Shown: positions 23,723-31,246 of the stretch, in pieces
Layout: each line of letters begins with the position of its first letter
How positions within the stretch are numbered: position 1 is the stretch's first letter
Source of the DNA: Massilia sp.
Lineage (GTDB): Bacteria > Pseudomonadota > Gammaproteobacteria > Burkholderiales > Burkholderiaceae_D
DNA: 31,246 nucleotides
Reading direction: 5' to 3'
NCBI GenBank assembly: GCA_003484545.1
Contig: DNCF01000274.1
Span: 1-31,246, forward strand
Translations under genes and position numbers: made by a program
The notes under the pieces: model-generated
Told to the model about the DNA's origin: nothing
Database searches by the model: none
The model's input: the letters and a program-made list of their open reading frames with translations, nothing else

Positions 23723-23959
23723 ATGGCACGTGTCTGCCAAGTTACTGGCAAGGGACCGATGGTTGGCAACAACGTCTCCCACGCTAACAACAAGACGAAG
23801 CGTCGTTTCCTGCCTAACCTGCAGAACCGTCGCATTTTCGTGGAATCCGAAAACCGCTGGGTCTCCCTGCGTTTGTCCAACGCCGGCCTGCGCGTCATCG
23901 ACAAGCTGGGCATCGACGCCGTTCTGGCTGACATGCGCGCTCGTGGCGAAAAAGTTTAA
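23723..23959 (+). CDS. rpmB: 50S ribosomal protein L28
   Basis: 78 residues, normal length. The opening MARVCQVTGKGPMVGNNVSHANNKTKRRFLPNLQ and RRIFVESENRWVSLRLSNAGLRVIDKLG are textbook L28. AAGGAG precedes the ATG. It is a large-subunit protein co-transcribed with rpmG 13 nt downstream, the standard proteobacterial pair. Confidence 0.99.
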   Translation: MARVCQVTGKGPMVGNNVSHANNKTKRRFLPNLQNRRIFVESENRWVSLRLSNAGLRVIDKLGIDAVLADMRARGEKV

Positions 23960-23972
23960 TTAGGGAGCTATC

Positions 23973-24140
23973 ATGGCAAAAACTGGCCGCGACAAAATCA
24001 AGCTGGAATCGACCGCAGGTACCGGTCACTTCTACACCACCACCAAGAACAAGCGCACCATGCCGGCGAAGATGGAAATCACCAAATTCGACCCGAAGGC
24101 ACGCAAGCACGTGATCTACAAGGAAACCAAGATCAAGTAA
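23973..24140 (+). CDS. rpmG: 50S ribosomal protein L33
   Basis: 55 residues (MAKTGRDKIKLESTAGTGHF...KHVIYKETKIK). It lacks the CxxC pairs of zinc-binding L33, so it is the zinc-independent form usual in proteobacteria. TAGGGAG precedes the ATG. A terminator follows 19 nt after the stop. Confidence 0.98.
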   Translation: MAKTGRDKIKLESTAGTGHFYTTTKNKRTMPAKMEITKFDPKARKHVIYKETKIK

Positions 24141-24159
24141 TCGATCTGGTCAGTAGACG

Positions 24160-24193
24160 AAAAAGCCGCCCACGCAAGTGTGCGGCTTTTTTT
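24160..24193 (+). terminator. Intrinsic terminator of rpmB-rpmG
   Basis: AAAAAGCCGC pairs with GCGGCTTTTTTT; the loop region CACGCAAGTG can close further, and a seven-T tract follows. Confidence 0.9.
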
Positions 24194-24281
24194 ATTTGTG
24201 CGATCGCCTGCGGGCGTTAGGCGCCAAGCGCGCGGATCCGCCAGGCGACCCTGCCGCCCATCCTCCCCTTCGGGCAAGACG

Positions 24282-24311
24282 AAAAAAAAAGAGCGGGCAA
24301 TGCCCGCTCTT
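24282..24311 (-). terminator. Intrinsic terminator of the PEP-CTERM gene
   Basis: Perfect 11-nt arms AAGAGCGGGCA (24289-24299) and TGCCCGCTCTT (24301-24311), followed on the minus strand by a nine-T tract (24282-24290). It begins 24 nt after the PEP-CTERM stop codon. Confidence 0.9.
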
Positions 24312-24334
24312 CTTCATTGTGGCGTTCGCTGCGA

Positions 24335-25198
24335 TCAGGCCTTGTTGGCGCGCTTGCGGGCAACCATGCCGGCGCCCAGCATCGCGATGCCGAACAGGGC
24401 CAGCGAGCCCGGCTCCGGCACTTCAGCCAGCTTGAACTGGCCGTTGTTCGAGACGAAGAAGTACTGGCCTGGCTTGTTCTTGTAGGGGCTGTTGCCTGCA
24501 CAGCCCGGACCCGAGAAGCCCGCGAATTCGCACGCGACTTCGTCCACCAGACGCGAGGTCGGCGAACCGACGGTGTTGGCGTTGGTAAAGGCGAACGACA
24601 GGATGGCTTCCTTCGACAGGTCCTTGCCGTTTTCACGGAAGAAGTAGCCTTCCGCCAGGCTTCCTACTGCAGCCGACGCCAGGACACTGACCTGGCCATT
24701 CTTCACCGGGCTGCCGCTGGCATCGACCAGGCCGCCGCCGCCGGCCAGCACGTCGAATTGGGCGATCAGGTTGCCCAGGTTGGCGCCGTACACGCCTGCC
24801 GTGGTGCCATATTGGCCGTTAGTCGGGTTCTGGTACATGCGGATGGTGCCGCCGGTGAACTTGAAGGCGCCGCTGAAGTTGCCGGTGCCCTGGGCTTCGA
24901 AGACGGCCGAGATGTTGCCGCCGGCGTAGTTCAGCGGGAACAGGGCGCCGTTACCGTCGGCCTGCGTGATGTTGAAGACCGCGTGCTCGACGAAGGAGAA
25001 CGAATTCTTGCCGGTTGGGGTCAGCTGGATGAAGGCATTGCCGTTCACGTCCAGGTATTCATTGACCGATTGCCCACTTTCGAAACCGCCACCGTTCGGG
25101 TTGAACACCCAGTCGTTCAGCACGACGCCGCCAGCGTGGGCAGCGTTGAACGAAAGGGCCAGGGCGGCAGCGCAAGTCAGCTTCTTCAGAAATTTCAT
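24335..25198 (-). CDS. PEP-CTERM surface protein, possibly PepA-like
   Basis: 287 residues. A Sec signal peptide (about 1-22, KKLTCAAALALSFNAAHA) leads a secreted beta-rich, Gly/Asn/Phe-rich domain with no enzyme motif. The C-terminus is a complete exosortase sorting signal: PEP at about 261-263, hydrophobic helix (SLALFGIAMLGAGMVA), then the basic cluster RKRANK. Such proteins are cleaved by exosortase (EpsH/XrtA) and linked to extracellular polysaccharide and floc or biofilm formation. General resemblance to the flocculation-associated protein PepA is my recollection, not tested. No exosortase gene is in the window. A sigma-54 promoter lies directly upstream and a terminator follows, so it is monocistronic. 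Confidence 0.93.
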   Translation of the reverse strand: MKFLKKLTCAAALALSFNAAHAGGVVLNDWVFNPNGGGFESGQSVNEYLDVNGNAFIQLTPTGKNSFSFVEHAVFNITQADGNGALFPLNYAGGNISAVFEAQGTGNFSGAFKFTGGTIRMYQNPTNGQYGTTAGVYGANLGNLIAQFDVLAGGGGLVDASGSPVKNGQVSVLASAAVGSLAEGYFFRENGKDLSKEAILSFAFTNANTVGSPTSRLVDEVACEFAGFSGPGCAGNSPYKNKPGQYFFVSNNGQFKLAEVPEPGSLALFGIAMLGAGMVARKRANKA

Positions 25199-25248
25199 AG
25201 TGTGCTCTTTAACAGTAGGAATTGGATTGTTCAGACCTGGCTAAATAA

Positions 25249-25263
25249 GCAATACTTGTGCCA
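25249..25263 (-). promoter_or_regulatory. Sigma-54 (-24/-12) promoter of the PEP-CTERM gene
   Basis: On the minus strand TGGCACAAGTATTGC matches the RpoN consensus TGGCAC-N5-TTGC exactly, with the GG and GC dinucleotides 10 nt apart. The predicted start near 25238 gives a 40-nt leader with AAAGAG before the ATG at 25198. The AT-rich stretch upstream (25264-25340) could hold enhancer-binding-protein sites. Confidence 0.85.
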
Positions 25264-25411
25264 GATAAATATTTACTATTGGAATCAATTACTTAAAGGC
25301 ACGGCAGATGAATTAAAAACAATGACTGTAAGAAATTTCGACAGAATAGACATGCTAGCGGCATGCGCCGGGCTGGAGCCCCGCCCTGTTGCATCGTTAC
25401 GCCGGCACCAC

Positions 25412-25442
25412 AAAAGACAACGGCTCCCGCAGGAGCCGTTGT
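25412..25442 (-). terminator. Intrinsic terminator of the desaturase gene
   Basis: Perfect 11-bp stem ACAACGGCTCC (25417-25427) / GGAGCCGTTGT (25432-25442) with a CGCA-type tetraloop, followed on the minus strand by CTTTTG. It lies 19 nt after the desaturase stop codon. Confidence 0.85.
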
Positions 25443-25461
25443 GATTGTGAATCGAGGTCTT

Positions 25462-26670
25462 TTACGCGTAGCTACGCAGGCGCAGCGAGAACTCCTGCAG
25501 CGACTTGATGCCTGAAGCTTCGGCACGTGCGCACCAGTCCTGCAGCTGTTGCAGCAGCTGGTCGCGGGTCGAGTGCGAACGTTCCCAGATAGCGCCGAGT
25601 TCCACGCGCATCTGGTGCATGGTTTCCAGCGCCTTGCTGTGCTTGAACAGCTCGATCAGCTGCTGCTTTTGCGACAGCTCCAGCTTGCCCGGCTCGCGCT
25701 GCAGCAGCTTGCGCGAGCTCTTCAGGAAGCGCGCTTCCAGCTCGGCCTTGTGCTTCAGGTGTTCCAGCTCCTCGCGGAACGCGGCCTTCACCGACTTGGC
25801 ATATTTCGCCATCACGTCGTAACGGTTGGTGATCACCGACTGCAGGGTTTCCAGGTCGGCCACGGCCTTGTCCTTGGCCAGCTTCGGCTTCGGCGCCACT
25901 TTCTTCACTTTCGCCAGACCCAGCATTTCCAGGGTGCGGATATAGGCCCAGCCGAGGTCGAACTCATACCACTTGCTCGACAGCTTGGCCGAGGTCGCAT
26001 AGGTGTGGTGGTTGTTGTGCAGCTCTTCGCCGCCGATCAGGATGCCCCATGGGAAGATGTTGGTCGCCGCATCGTTGCAGTCGTAGTTGCGGTAGCCCCA
26101 CCAGTGGCCCAGGCCGTTGATGATGCCGGCAGCGGTAATCGGGATCCACATCATCTGGACTGCCCAGATGCTGACGCCGATGACGCCGAACAGCACGAAG
26201 TTAATCACCAGCAGCGCCGACACGCCGGCCGCGCTGTAAGGGGTGTAGACGTGGCGCTCGATCCAGTCGTCCGGGGTGCCGTGGCCGTACTTTTCCAGCG
26301 TTTCCTTGTTCTTGCTCTCGGCGCGATACAGTTCGGCACCTTCCAGCAGCACTTTCTTGATGCCGCGGGTCTGCGGGCTGTGCGGATCTTCCTCGGTGTC
26401 GCACTTGGCGTGGTGCTTGCGGTGGATGGCCGCCCATTCCTTGGTCACCTGGCCGGTCGTCAGCCACAGCCAGAAGCGGAAGAAGTGGCTCGGGATCGCA
26501 TGCAGTTCCAGTGCGCGGTGGGCCTGGTGGCGGTGCAGGTAGATCGTGACGCTGGCGATGGTGATGTGGGTCACCACCAGCGTGTACACCACCGCCTCCC
26601 AGGCGCTCAGGCCGACGAGGCCGGTGGACATGAATTCCAGCACGGAATGCAGGATGTTGCTAAAGGTCAT
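25462..26670 (-). CDS. Membrane acyl-CoA/fatty-acid desaturase with coiled-coil tail
   Basis: 402 residues. A di-iron membrane desaturase with the three His boxes HRHQAH (46-51), HRKHH (83-87) and HNNHH (218-222). Four membrane segments are likely (about 22-45, 62-74, 150-170, 172-190). It resembles stearoyl-CoA delta-9 desaturases, introducing double bonds that adjust membrane fluidity. Residues about 260-402 form an unusual Lys/Glu/Gln-rich, probably coiled-coil extension with a start near KKVAPKPKLAKDKAVADLE. ATG 26670 has GGAG 8 nt upstream. A cold- or fluidity-responsive promoter is expected but not visible in 26671-26854, where I see nothing else. Confidence 0.92.
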   Translation of the reverse strand: MTFSNILHSVLEFMSTGLVGLSAWEAVVYTLVVTHITIASVTIYLHRHQAHRALELHAIPSHFFRFWLWLTTGQVTKEWAAIHRKHHAKCDTEEDPHSPQTRGIKKVLLEGAELYRAESKNKETLEKYGHGTPDDWIERHVYTPYSAAGVSALLVINFVLFGVIGVSIWAVQMMWIPITAAGIINGLGHWWGYRNYDCNDAATNIFPWGILIGGEELHNNHHTYATSAKLSSKWYEFDLGWAYIRTLEMLGLAKVKKVAPKPKLAKDKAVADLETLQSVITNRYDVMAKYAKSVKAAFREELEHLKHKAELEARFLKSSRKLLQREPGKLELSQKQQLIELFKHSKALETMHQMRVELGAIWERSHSTRDQLLQQLQDWCARAEASGIKSLQEFSLRLRSYA

Positions 26671-26854
26671 TACTGCTCCAAAGTGATTACTGTCTGTGTG
26701 GCGCCGTTTTTCTGTAGAAACGGTCGCGGTGGCGGCACGAACGCGCTGCGGGTCAACCCCGCATTCTACGCACTTTCCGATGACGCACGGCACGAACAGC
26801 GCAGATAAATCCGCCCTGATTCGAAATGTGCGACACCAGGATGCGAAATATGCA

Positions 26855-28123
26855 TCAAACGGGCGAAGCTTGTGGCGGAAGGCCCAATCGGATGGCGCCG
26901 GAATGCACCAGCGCATAGATGTTCTTGTTCACGGCCGAGATCACGCCGCCGCTGCCCTTTTCCGGGTCGATGATCGAGAAACCCAGCTCCAGCTCGTAGC
27001 CGTGGGGGCCGAAGGCGTTCAGCTGCACCGAGGGCGCCGGATCCGCGATCACGCGTTCGACCTCGTCGGCCTGGCGCGCCAGCAGGGCCATGACTTCGTT
27101 CAGGTCACTGTCGTAGGCGACCGTGATCTTCGTATTCAGGCGCACCGCCTTGTTGGTCGTTGCCTGGTTCAGGACCACGCCGGTGATCAGCATCTCGTTC
27201 GGCAGCAGGGTTTGGGTACCGTCGGCGGCCTGCAACACCGTGGTGCGGGTGTTGATGCGCGCCACGCGGCCGGAATACTTGTCCACCGTGATCGGGTCGC
27301 CGATCGACAGGCTGCGTTCCAGCAGGATCAGGAAGCCGGACACGTAGTTGCTGGCGATGCGCTGCATGCCGAGACCCAGGCCGACGCCGAGCGCGCCGCC
27401 GAACACCGACAGCACCGTCAGGTCGAGGCCGACCAGTCCCAGGCTGACCAGCACCGACACCAGGATCAGCACCGCGCGCCCCAGCCGCGCCAGCACCACG
27501 CGCACCGAGGTATGCATGCCCTCGATGCGCATCAGGCGCTCTTCCAGCGCGGAGCCGGCCCACAGGGCCAGCATCATCAGGATGACGACGGAAACGATGG
27601 CCTGCAGGATCGCCAGCAGCGATGCCCGCTTCGCGCCGAGCGGCACCTGGTGTGTCTCGAGGAATTTGATGATATCGGGCCACTGCCCGGTGAGATACAG
27701 CGCCACGCCAATCCAGACGAGCAGCGCCAGCACCTTCTCGAAGGTTTGCAGGGCGGTGCCGAGCTGGCCATGGCGCGCGAACACCCGCCGCAGCAGGTAG
27801 AACACCATGCGGATCCAGGCCATCGATGCGAACAGCGGCAGGGCCACGCGCAGCAGGTGCACGTTCTGGTGCCGGCCCAGGATCACCATGGCCAGCCAGA
27901 CGCCGGCCGTGATCAGGAGCGGCGCCAGCACGCGGCCGAAGCCCTCGACGCCGATACGGCGGATCGCGCCGGCGTTCGTGTCCTCGTGCAGCCAGCTGCG
28001 CCGGATGATGCGCGCGAGCAGCATGCCGACGGCGACCGCGACCACGATCGCCAGCGCCTGCCACAAGATGCGAGGATTGCTGATGTCCTCGAGCAGGTCC
28101 TGCAGCAGGTCGGTCAGCGGCAT
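26855..28123 (-). CDS. MscS-family mechanosensitive ion channel
   Basis: About 422 residues from ATG 28123; GTG 28132 is an alternative with a GGAG overlapping the rsmB-like 3' end. Five or so membrane helices fill the first ~250 residues. The pore-lining helix is recognisable in LTVLSVFGGALGVGLGLGMQRIASNYVSGFLILLE, followed by the beta domain SIGDPITVDKYSGRVARINTRTTVL and LLPNEMLITGVVLN. The C-terminal alpha/beta vestibule ends at NIYALVHSGAIRLGLP. It releases solutes on hypo-osmotic shock. It sits 17 nt downstream of the methyltransferase stop, probably on the same transcript. Confidence 0.93.
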   Translation of the reverse strand: MPLTDLLQDLLEDISNPRILWQALAIVVAVAVGMLLARIIRRSWLHEDTNAGAIRRIGVEGFGRVLAPLLITAGVWLAMVILGRHQNVHLLRVALPLFASMAWIRMVFYLLRRVFARHGQLGTALQTFEKVLALLVWIGVALYLTGQWPDIIKFLETHQVPLGAKRASLLAILQAIVSVVILMMLALWAGSALEERLMRIEGMHTSVRVVLARLGRAVLILVSVLVSLGLVGLDLTVLSVFGGALGVGLGLGMQRIASNYVSGFLILLERSLSIGDPITVDKYSGRVARINTRTTVLQAADGTQTLLPNEMLITGVVLNQATTNKAVRLNTKITVAYDSDLNEVMALLARQADEVERVIADPAPSVQLNAFGPHGYELELGFSIIDPEKGSGGVISAVNKNIYALVHSGAIRLGLPPQASPV

Positions 28124-28140
28124 GTTGCGCACGTTCTAGC

Positions 28141-29439
28141 TTACTCCGCGTCGGCCTCGGCGGCCTTCGGCGCCTTCGCGCTGACCGCCTTGCGCTCCAG
28201 CACGGCGGCGAAGAAGCCGTCGGTCTGGTGCTTGTGCGGCAGCAGCTTGAGGTATTTGTCCATTTCGAGCTCGATCTTCTGCTCGGCCAGGACCTTGCTC
28301 ATTGGCACCAGCTCGAAGTCCGGGTGCGAAGCCAGGAACTGCTCGACGATGACGTCGTTTTCTTCGTTCAGCAGCGAGCAGGTGGCGTACACCAGGCGGC
28401 CGCCGCCCTTCAAGAGGCGCGCGGCGCCGTCCAGGATCGAGGCCTGCTTTTCCTGCATCTCGGCCACGGCGCCTTCCGGCTGGCGCCATTTCACGTCCGG
28501 ATTGCGGCGCAGCGTGCCCAGGCCCGAGCATGGCGCGTCGACCAGCACGCGGTCGATCTTGCCGGCCAGGCGCTTGATCTTGGCGTCGCGCTCGTGGGCG
28601 ATCAGGACCGGATGCACGTTCGACAGGCCGCTGCGCGCCAGGCGCGGCTTCAGCTTCGATAGGCGCTTTTCCGACACGTCGAAGGCGTACAGGCGGCCGG
28701 TATTGCGCATGGTCGCGCCCAGCGCCAGGGTCTTGCCGCCGGCGCCGGCGCAGAAGTCGACCACCATTTCGCCGCGGCGCGCAGCCAGGATCTGGGCCAG
28801 CACCTGGCTGCCCTCGTCCTGCACCTCGATCGCGCCTTCCTTGAACAGCGGCAGGCCCTGCAGGTTCGGCTTTTTCTTGACGCGCAGGCCGAGCGGCGAG
28901 TACGGCGTCGGCTCGGCGATGATCGGTGCCTCGGCCAGCTTGGCGATCACCTCGTCGCGGTTGGCCTTGATGGCGTTCACGCGCAGGTCCAGCGGCGCCG
29001 GCGTGTTCAGCACGGCGGCCAGCTCCTGGGCTTCCTGCTCGCCGTACTGGCCGACCAGCTTGTCGTACAGCCACTGCGGCAGGTTGGCGCGCGCCAGCGG
29101 CGGCAGCAGGCTGCGGTCGATTTCCTTGATGCGGGTGAGGAAGGCGGTTTCGTCTTCCGTCAAGCCGCCGAGGGCGTCGATGCCGACGGTCTCGGACAGG
29201 CCCAGCAGCGCCAGGCGGCGCATCGACGGCGTGCCGCCGGTGCCGCCGAACTCGGTGAAGAAGGTCTTGTTGCGCAGGACGGCGTAAACCGCCTCGGCGA
29301 TCACGCCGCGTTCGCGCGGGCCAAGGCGCTGGTGGTCCTTGAAGTAGCGCGACAGGGTGACGTCGGCCGGGGCCGTAAAGCGCAAGATCTCGCGCAGCAC
29401 TTCTTCCGTGCTGCCGAGAATTGCTGGTGGCAATCTCAT
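28141..29439 (-). CDS. RsmB/Sun-type RNA m5C methyltransferase
   Basis: 432 residues. SAM-dependent Rossmann methyltransferase of the RsmB/NOP2 group. The SAM motif DFCAGAGGKT is at about 228-237. The two cysteines of the m5C mechanism are Cys304 in DAPCSGLGTLRRNPDVKW and Cys354 in YATCSLLNEEN. The N-terminal ~150 residues are a NusB-like/RNA-binding region that is shorter than in E. coli RsmB. Because rsmB usually sits beside fmt, this purN-linked gene may be a paralogue with a different rRNA/tRNA target, so no symbol is given. AAGGAATTTC precedes the ATG. Confidence 0.93.
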   Translation of the reverse strand: MRLPPAILGSTEEVLREILRFTAPADVTLSRYFKDHQRLGPRERGVIAEAVYAVLRNKTFFTEFGGTGGTPSMRRLALLGLSETVGIDALGGLTEDETAFLTRIKEIDRSLLPPLARANLPQWLYDKLVGQYGEQEAQELAAVLNTPAPLDLRVNAIKANRDEVIAKLAEAPIIAEPTPYSPLGLRVKKKPNLQGLPLFKEGAIEVQDEGSQVLAQILAARRGEMVVDFCAGAGGKTLALGATMRNTGRLYAFDVSEKRLSKLKPRLARSGLSNVHPVLIAHERDAKIKRLAGKIDRVLVDAPCSGLGTLRRNPDVKWRQPEGAVAEMQEKQASILDGAARLLKGGGRLVYATCSLLNEENDVIVEQFLASHPDFELVPMSKVLAEQKIELEMDKYLKLLPHKHQTDGFFAAVLERKAVSAKAPKAAEADAE

Positions 29440-29468
29440 GAAATTCCTTGATTAAATACTGTAGTGAA

Positions 29469-30080
29469 TCAGGCGATCTGCGCGATGCGCACGTCGCCTT
29501 GTTCGATGCTCAGCCTGTCCTCGACGAACAGGCGCACCGCGTAGGGGTAGAGTTTGTGTTCCTCGGCCAGCACGCGCGCGGCCAGGGTGTCCTCGGTGTC
29601 GCCGGGCAGCACCGGGACGCGCGCCTGGGCGACCATCGGGCCGTGATCCAGCTCGGCGGTCACGAAATGCACCGTCGCGCCGTGTTCGGGCACGCCCGCC
29701 TCCAGCGCCTTCTTGTGCGTGTCCAGGCCCGGGAAGGCCGGCAGCAGCGAAGGATGGATGTTCAGCATGCGTCCCGCATAATGCTCGACGAAGGGCGCCG
29801 TCAGGATGCGCATGAAGCCCGCCAGCACGACCAGGTCGGGCGAGAAGCGGTCGATCTCGCGCTGCAAGGCGGCGTCGAAACTGGCGCGGTCAGGGTATTC
29901 CCTGCTCGGAACGACAGCAGTCGGGATCCCGTGCGCCGCGGCGAAGGCAAGCCCTTTCGCGTCAGGCTTGTTGCTGATCACCGCTGCCACGCGCGCCGGC
30001 CAGCCCTCGCGCTGGGCCGCACGCACGACCGCTTCCATATTGCTGCCGCGGCCGGAAATGAGGATCACGATGTTTTTCAT
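29469..30080 (-). CDS. purN: Phosphoribosylglycinamide formyltransferase
   Basis: 203 residues. Transfers formyl from 10-formyl-THF to GAR, the third step of purine synthesis. The N-terminal ISGRGSNM (8-15) binds the substrate phosphate. The catalytic triad is Asn107, His109 (MLNIHPSLLPAFPG) and Asp145 (TAELDHGP). ATG 30080 gives the canonical MKNIVILISG; ATG 30089 is in frame three codons upstream. It is followed 29 nt later by the methyltransferase gene. Confidence 0.97.
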   Translation of the reverse strand: MKNIVILISGRGSNMEAVVRAAQREGWPARVAAVISNKPDAKGLAFAAAHGIPTAVVPSREYPDRASFDAALQREIDRFSPDLVVLAGFMRILTAPFVEHYAGRMLNIHPSLLPAFPGLDTHKKALEAGVPEHGATVHFVTAELDHGPMVAQARVPVLPGDTEDTLAARVLAEEHKLYPYAVRLFVEDRLSIEQGDVRIAQIA

Positions 30081-30145
30081 AGCGCGCATTGTACCGTATG
30101 GCCAACGCCCAACTGTGGTATGGCAACGCCAGGAAAGGCTTGCTT

Positions 30146-30544
30146 CTACTCGAAAGAATAGAATACGCGGAAAGGAACGCGCTTGTCGGCCCAGAATTCG
30201 GCCGCGTCGCGGAACACATCGAGCAGGGTCTCGCGTGCTTCCTTGTCGAATTTCTGGGTGTTCGGCAATTGTTCCAGCACGACGAGGAAGCCGGGCTGGG
30301 GACCGGCCTGGAATACGGTCTCGGTCAGGCAGTTGCGCAGGGCGTCGAAGTTCTTGCTGCAGGGCTTGGTAAAATGGAAGTTCTCGCCGATGCGGGCGCA
30401 CACCTGTTGCTTGGTCAGCGTGTTGGCGCAATGCGCGTACAGGAAATGGTGGCCCATGCGCGCCGCCTCTTCCTGCAGTTCCGGCACCCGATAGGCCCGA
30501 ATCGACTGCACAAGATTGGACGGCACTCTCATCAACAAACTCAT
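30146..30544 (-). CDS. Barstar-family protein
   Basis: 132 residues. The segment FLYAHCANTLTKQQVCARIGENFHFTKPCSKNFDALRNCLTE followed by GFLVVLEQLPN...DVFRDAAEFWA resembles the barstar fold (ribonuclease inhibitor family): the NFDAL motif in the helix facing the barnase site is its best signature. There is no ribonuclease gene next to it, so it is an orphan. Such orphans in Oxalobacteraceae have no established role. ATG 30544 is chosen because GAGGGA precedes it at short distance; the longer in-frame version to 30649 looks non-coding. Confidence 0.85.
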   Translation of the reverse strand: MSLLMRVPSNLVQSIRAYRVPELQEEAARMGHHFLYAHCANTLTKQQVCARIGENFHFTKPCSKNFDALRNCLTETVFQAGPQPGFLVVLEQLPNTQKFDKEARETLLDVFRDAAEFWADKRVPFRVFYSFE

Positions 30545-30929
30545 TTTTCCCTCAAGTCGACCTGGTGGTGTGGTTCGAATCGCCGGGGCCCGCTCACCAT
30601 GCGCGCCCGGGCGGCAACGCTGCTCTCCTAAATCGTTTCCACGCGCCAATAAACCCTAATTTGTGTAAGGGTAACGTTTTGTAGTTACCGAAGCAACCCG
30701 AATGTGAATTGATGGCCCATTTTTGAAAAAATTTGCCGCTTTTCCACTCGAATCAGCCAGTTTTGGCGTGTTTTTGCCATTCTGGACGGGTCTTGTCGGT
30801 CTGCGCGCCGCTGTTACATTTTGTTGCCACGTAGATCGATTTTGCGGCCTCAACAGGATTAACATACAAGCGTGGATGAAAACAAATCCCTCCCCGCCAA
30901 CAGCACCGAACGAACGAACGAGGTTCATC
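30545..30929. promoter_or_regulatory. Divergent control region, barstar / glycine-zipper genes
   Basis: 385 bp without a gene, more AT-rich than its surroundings in 30640-30860. A clean dyad GGTAAC (30670-30675) N8 GTTACC (30684-30689) is the clearest operator candidate. No single sigma-70 pair stands out. Confidence 0.45.
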
Positions 30930-31246
30930 ATGAACATGACTAGCAAAGTACTGATTTCCGCCCTGGGGCTGTGCGCCTTGCCGCTCGCCCAGGCTGCCGA
31001 ATTCGAAGACTTCGGACGCGTGGTGCGCGTGCAGCCGCGCGTCGAACAGATCCGCCAGCCGCGCCAGGAATGCCGCACCGAATACGTGCAGGTGCCGGTG
31101 CAGCAGCAGCGCGGCAGCGGCGGCTCGGTGGTCGGCGGCATCGCGGGCGCCCTGCTGGGCAGCCAGGTCGGCAGCGGCAACGGTAAAGTAGCCGCCGCCG
31201 CCGCCGGCGCCATCGCCGGCGCCATGGTCGGCGACCGCGTCGAAAA
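30930..31246 (+). CDS. Glycine-zipper (17 kDa antigen-like) envelope protein, 3' truncated
   Basis: At least 105 residues, running off the window end. A Sec signal peptide (about 1-23, KVLISALGLCALPLAQA) is followed by a charged segment with a Gln-rich stretch (VPVQQQR). The glycine-zipper 2TM region (GGSVVGGIAGALLGSQVGSG then AAAGAIAGAMVGD) is typical of outer-membrane or periplasmic proteins of the surface-antigen group. GAGGTTCATC precedes ATG 30930; ATG 30936 is an alternative. No lipobox Cys is apparent at the cleavage site, so a lipoprotein is less likely. Confidence 0.85.
   Translation, partial: MNMTSKVLISALGLCALPLAQAAEFEDFGRVVRVQPRVEQIRQPRQECRTEYVQVPVQQQRGSGGSVVGGIAGALLGSQVGSGNGKVAAAAAGAIAGAMVGDRVE

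Noticed and set aside
26696..29287. An 863-residue plus-strand frame opposite the MscS and methyltransferase genes
   Set aside because: It is fully antisense to genes with intact catalytic motifs. Its length comes from GC-rich codon bias on the opposite strand.
30656..31225. A 189-residue minus-strand frame at the right end
   Set aside because: It is antisense to the glycine-zipper gene, which has a signal peptide, a Shine-Dalgarno and a family pattern. It also crosses the non-coding control region.
1..31246. CRISPR arrays, prophage, integrase or transposase genes
   Set aside because: No regularly spaced direct repeats and no recombinase-like protein were seen on either strand.

Overview
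The window looks like a chromosomal segment of a GC-rich betaproteobacterium of the Oxalobacteraceae, most likely the Massilia/Telluria/Janthinobacterium group. Grounds: high GC with strong G/C third positions, a phasin (PHA storage), a sigma-54-driven PEP-CTERM surface protein, a cysTWA-cysB sulfate operon, and housekeeping genes whose motifs are all proteobacterial. The genus is inference; no 16S rRNA gene is present. Nearly all of it is core genome. No CRISPR array, insertion sequence, prophage or integrase was seen.

Layout. 1-815: a DUF1851/Tdi1-like immunity-type protein and an initiator tRNA-fMet with its own promoter and terminator. 957-5244 (+): Nudix hydrolase, the N-degron tRNA-protein transferases aat and bpt, pyrD, and a Tas-like aldo/keto reductase. 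5284-9943 (-): cysT-cysW-cysA-cysB, translationally coupled through ATGA overlaps, with a TauE/SafE permease upstream. 10273-15427: 1-Cys peroxiredoxin, dgkA, an IclR regulator, a PBP7-like endopeptidase, and a nitroreductase/EamA pair. 15754-16338: phasin. 16618-20271 (-): branched-chain amino-acid transporter livH-livM-livG-livF, with livH carrying a one-base frameshift and preceded by a structured leader ending in an intrinsic terminator. 20558-21971 (-): fkpB-ispH. 22277-24140 (+): RDD protein, radC, rpmB-rpmG. 24335-30544 (-): PEP-CTERM protein, fatty-acid desaturase, MscS channel, RsmB-type methyltransferase, purN and a barstar-family protein. 30930-end (+): a glycine-zipper envelope protein cut by the window edge.

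Non-coding structure is the least ordinary part. Two composite REP-doublet (REPIN-like) elements share an outer TAGGGTGGG / CCCACCCTA core. A related 21-bp perfect hairpin sits between two convergent genes and contains both of their stop codons. Other items are a 101-nt imperfect palindrome between iclR and the endopeptidase gene, a 261-bp segment bounded by 16-bp inverted repeats between ispH and livH, and a textbook -24/-12 promoter ahead of the PEP-CTERM gene.

I found no clearly new multi-gene system. The best leads are the livH leader with the livH frameshift, the REPIN family, and the sigma-54/PEP-CTERM link to an exosortase regulon encoded elsewhere.
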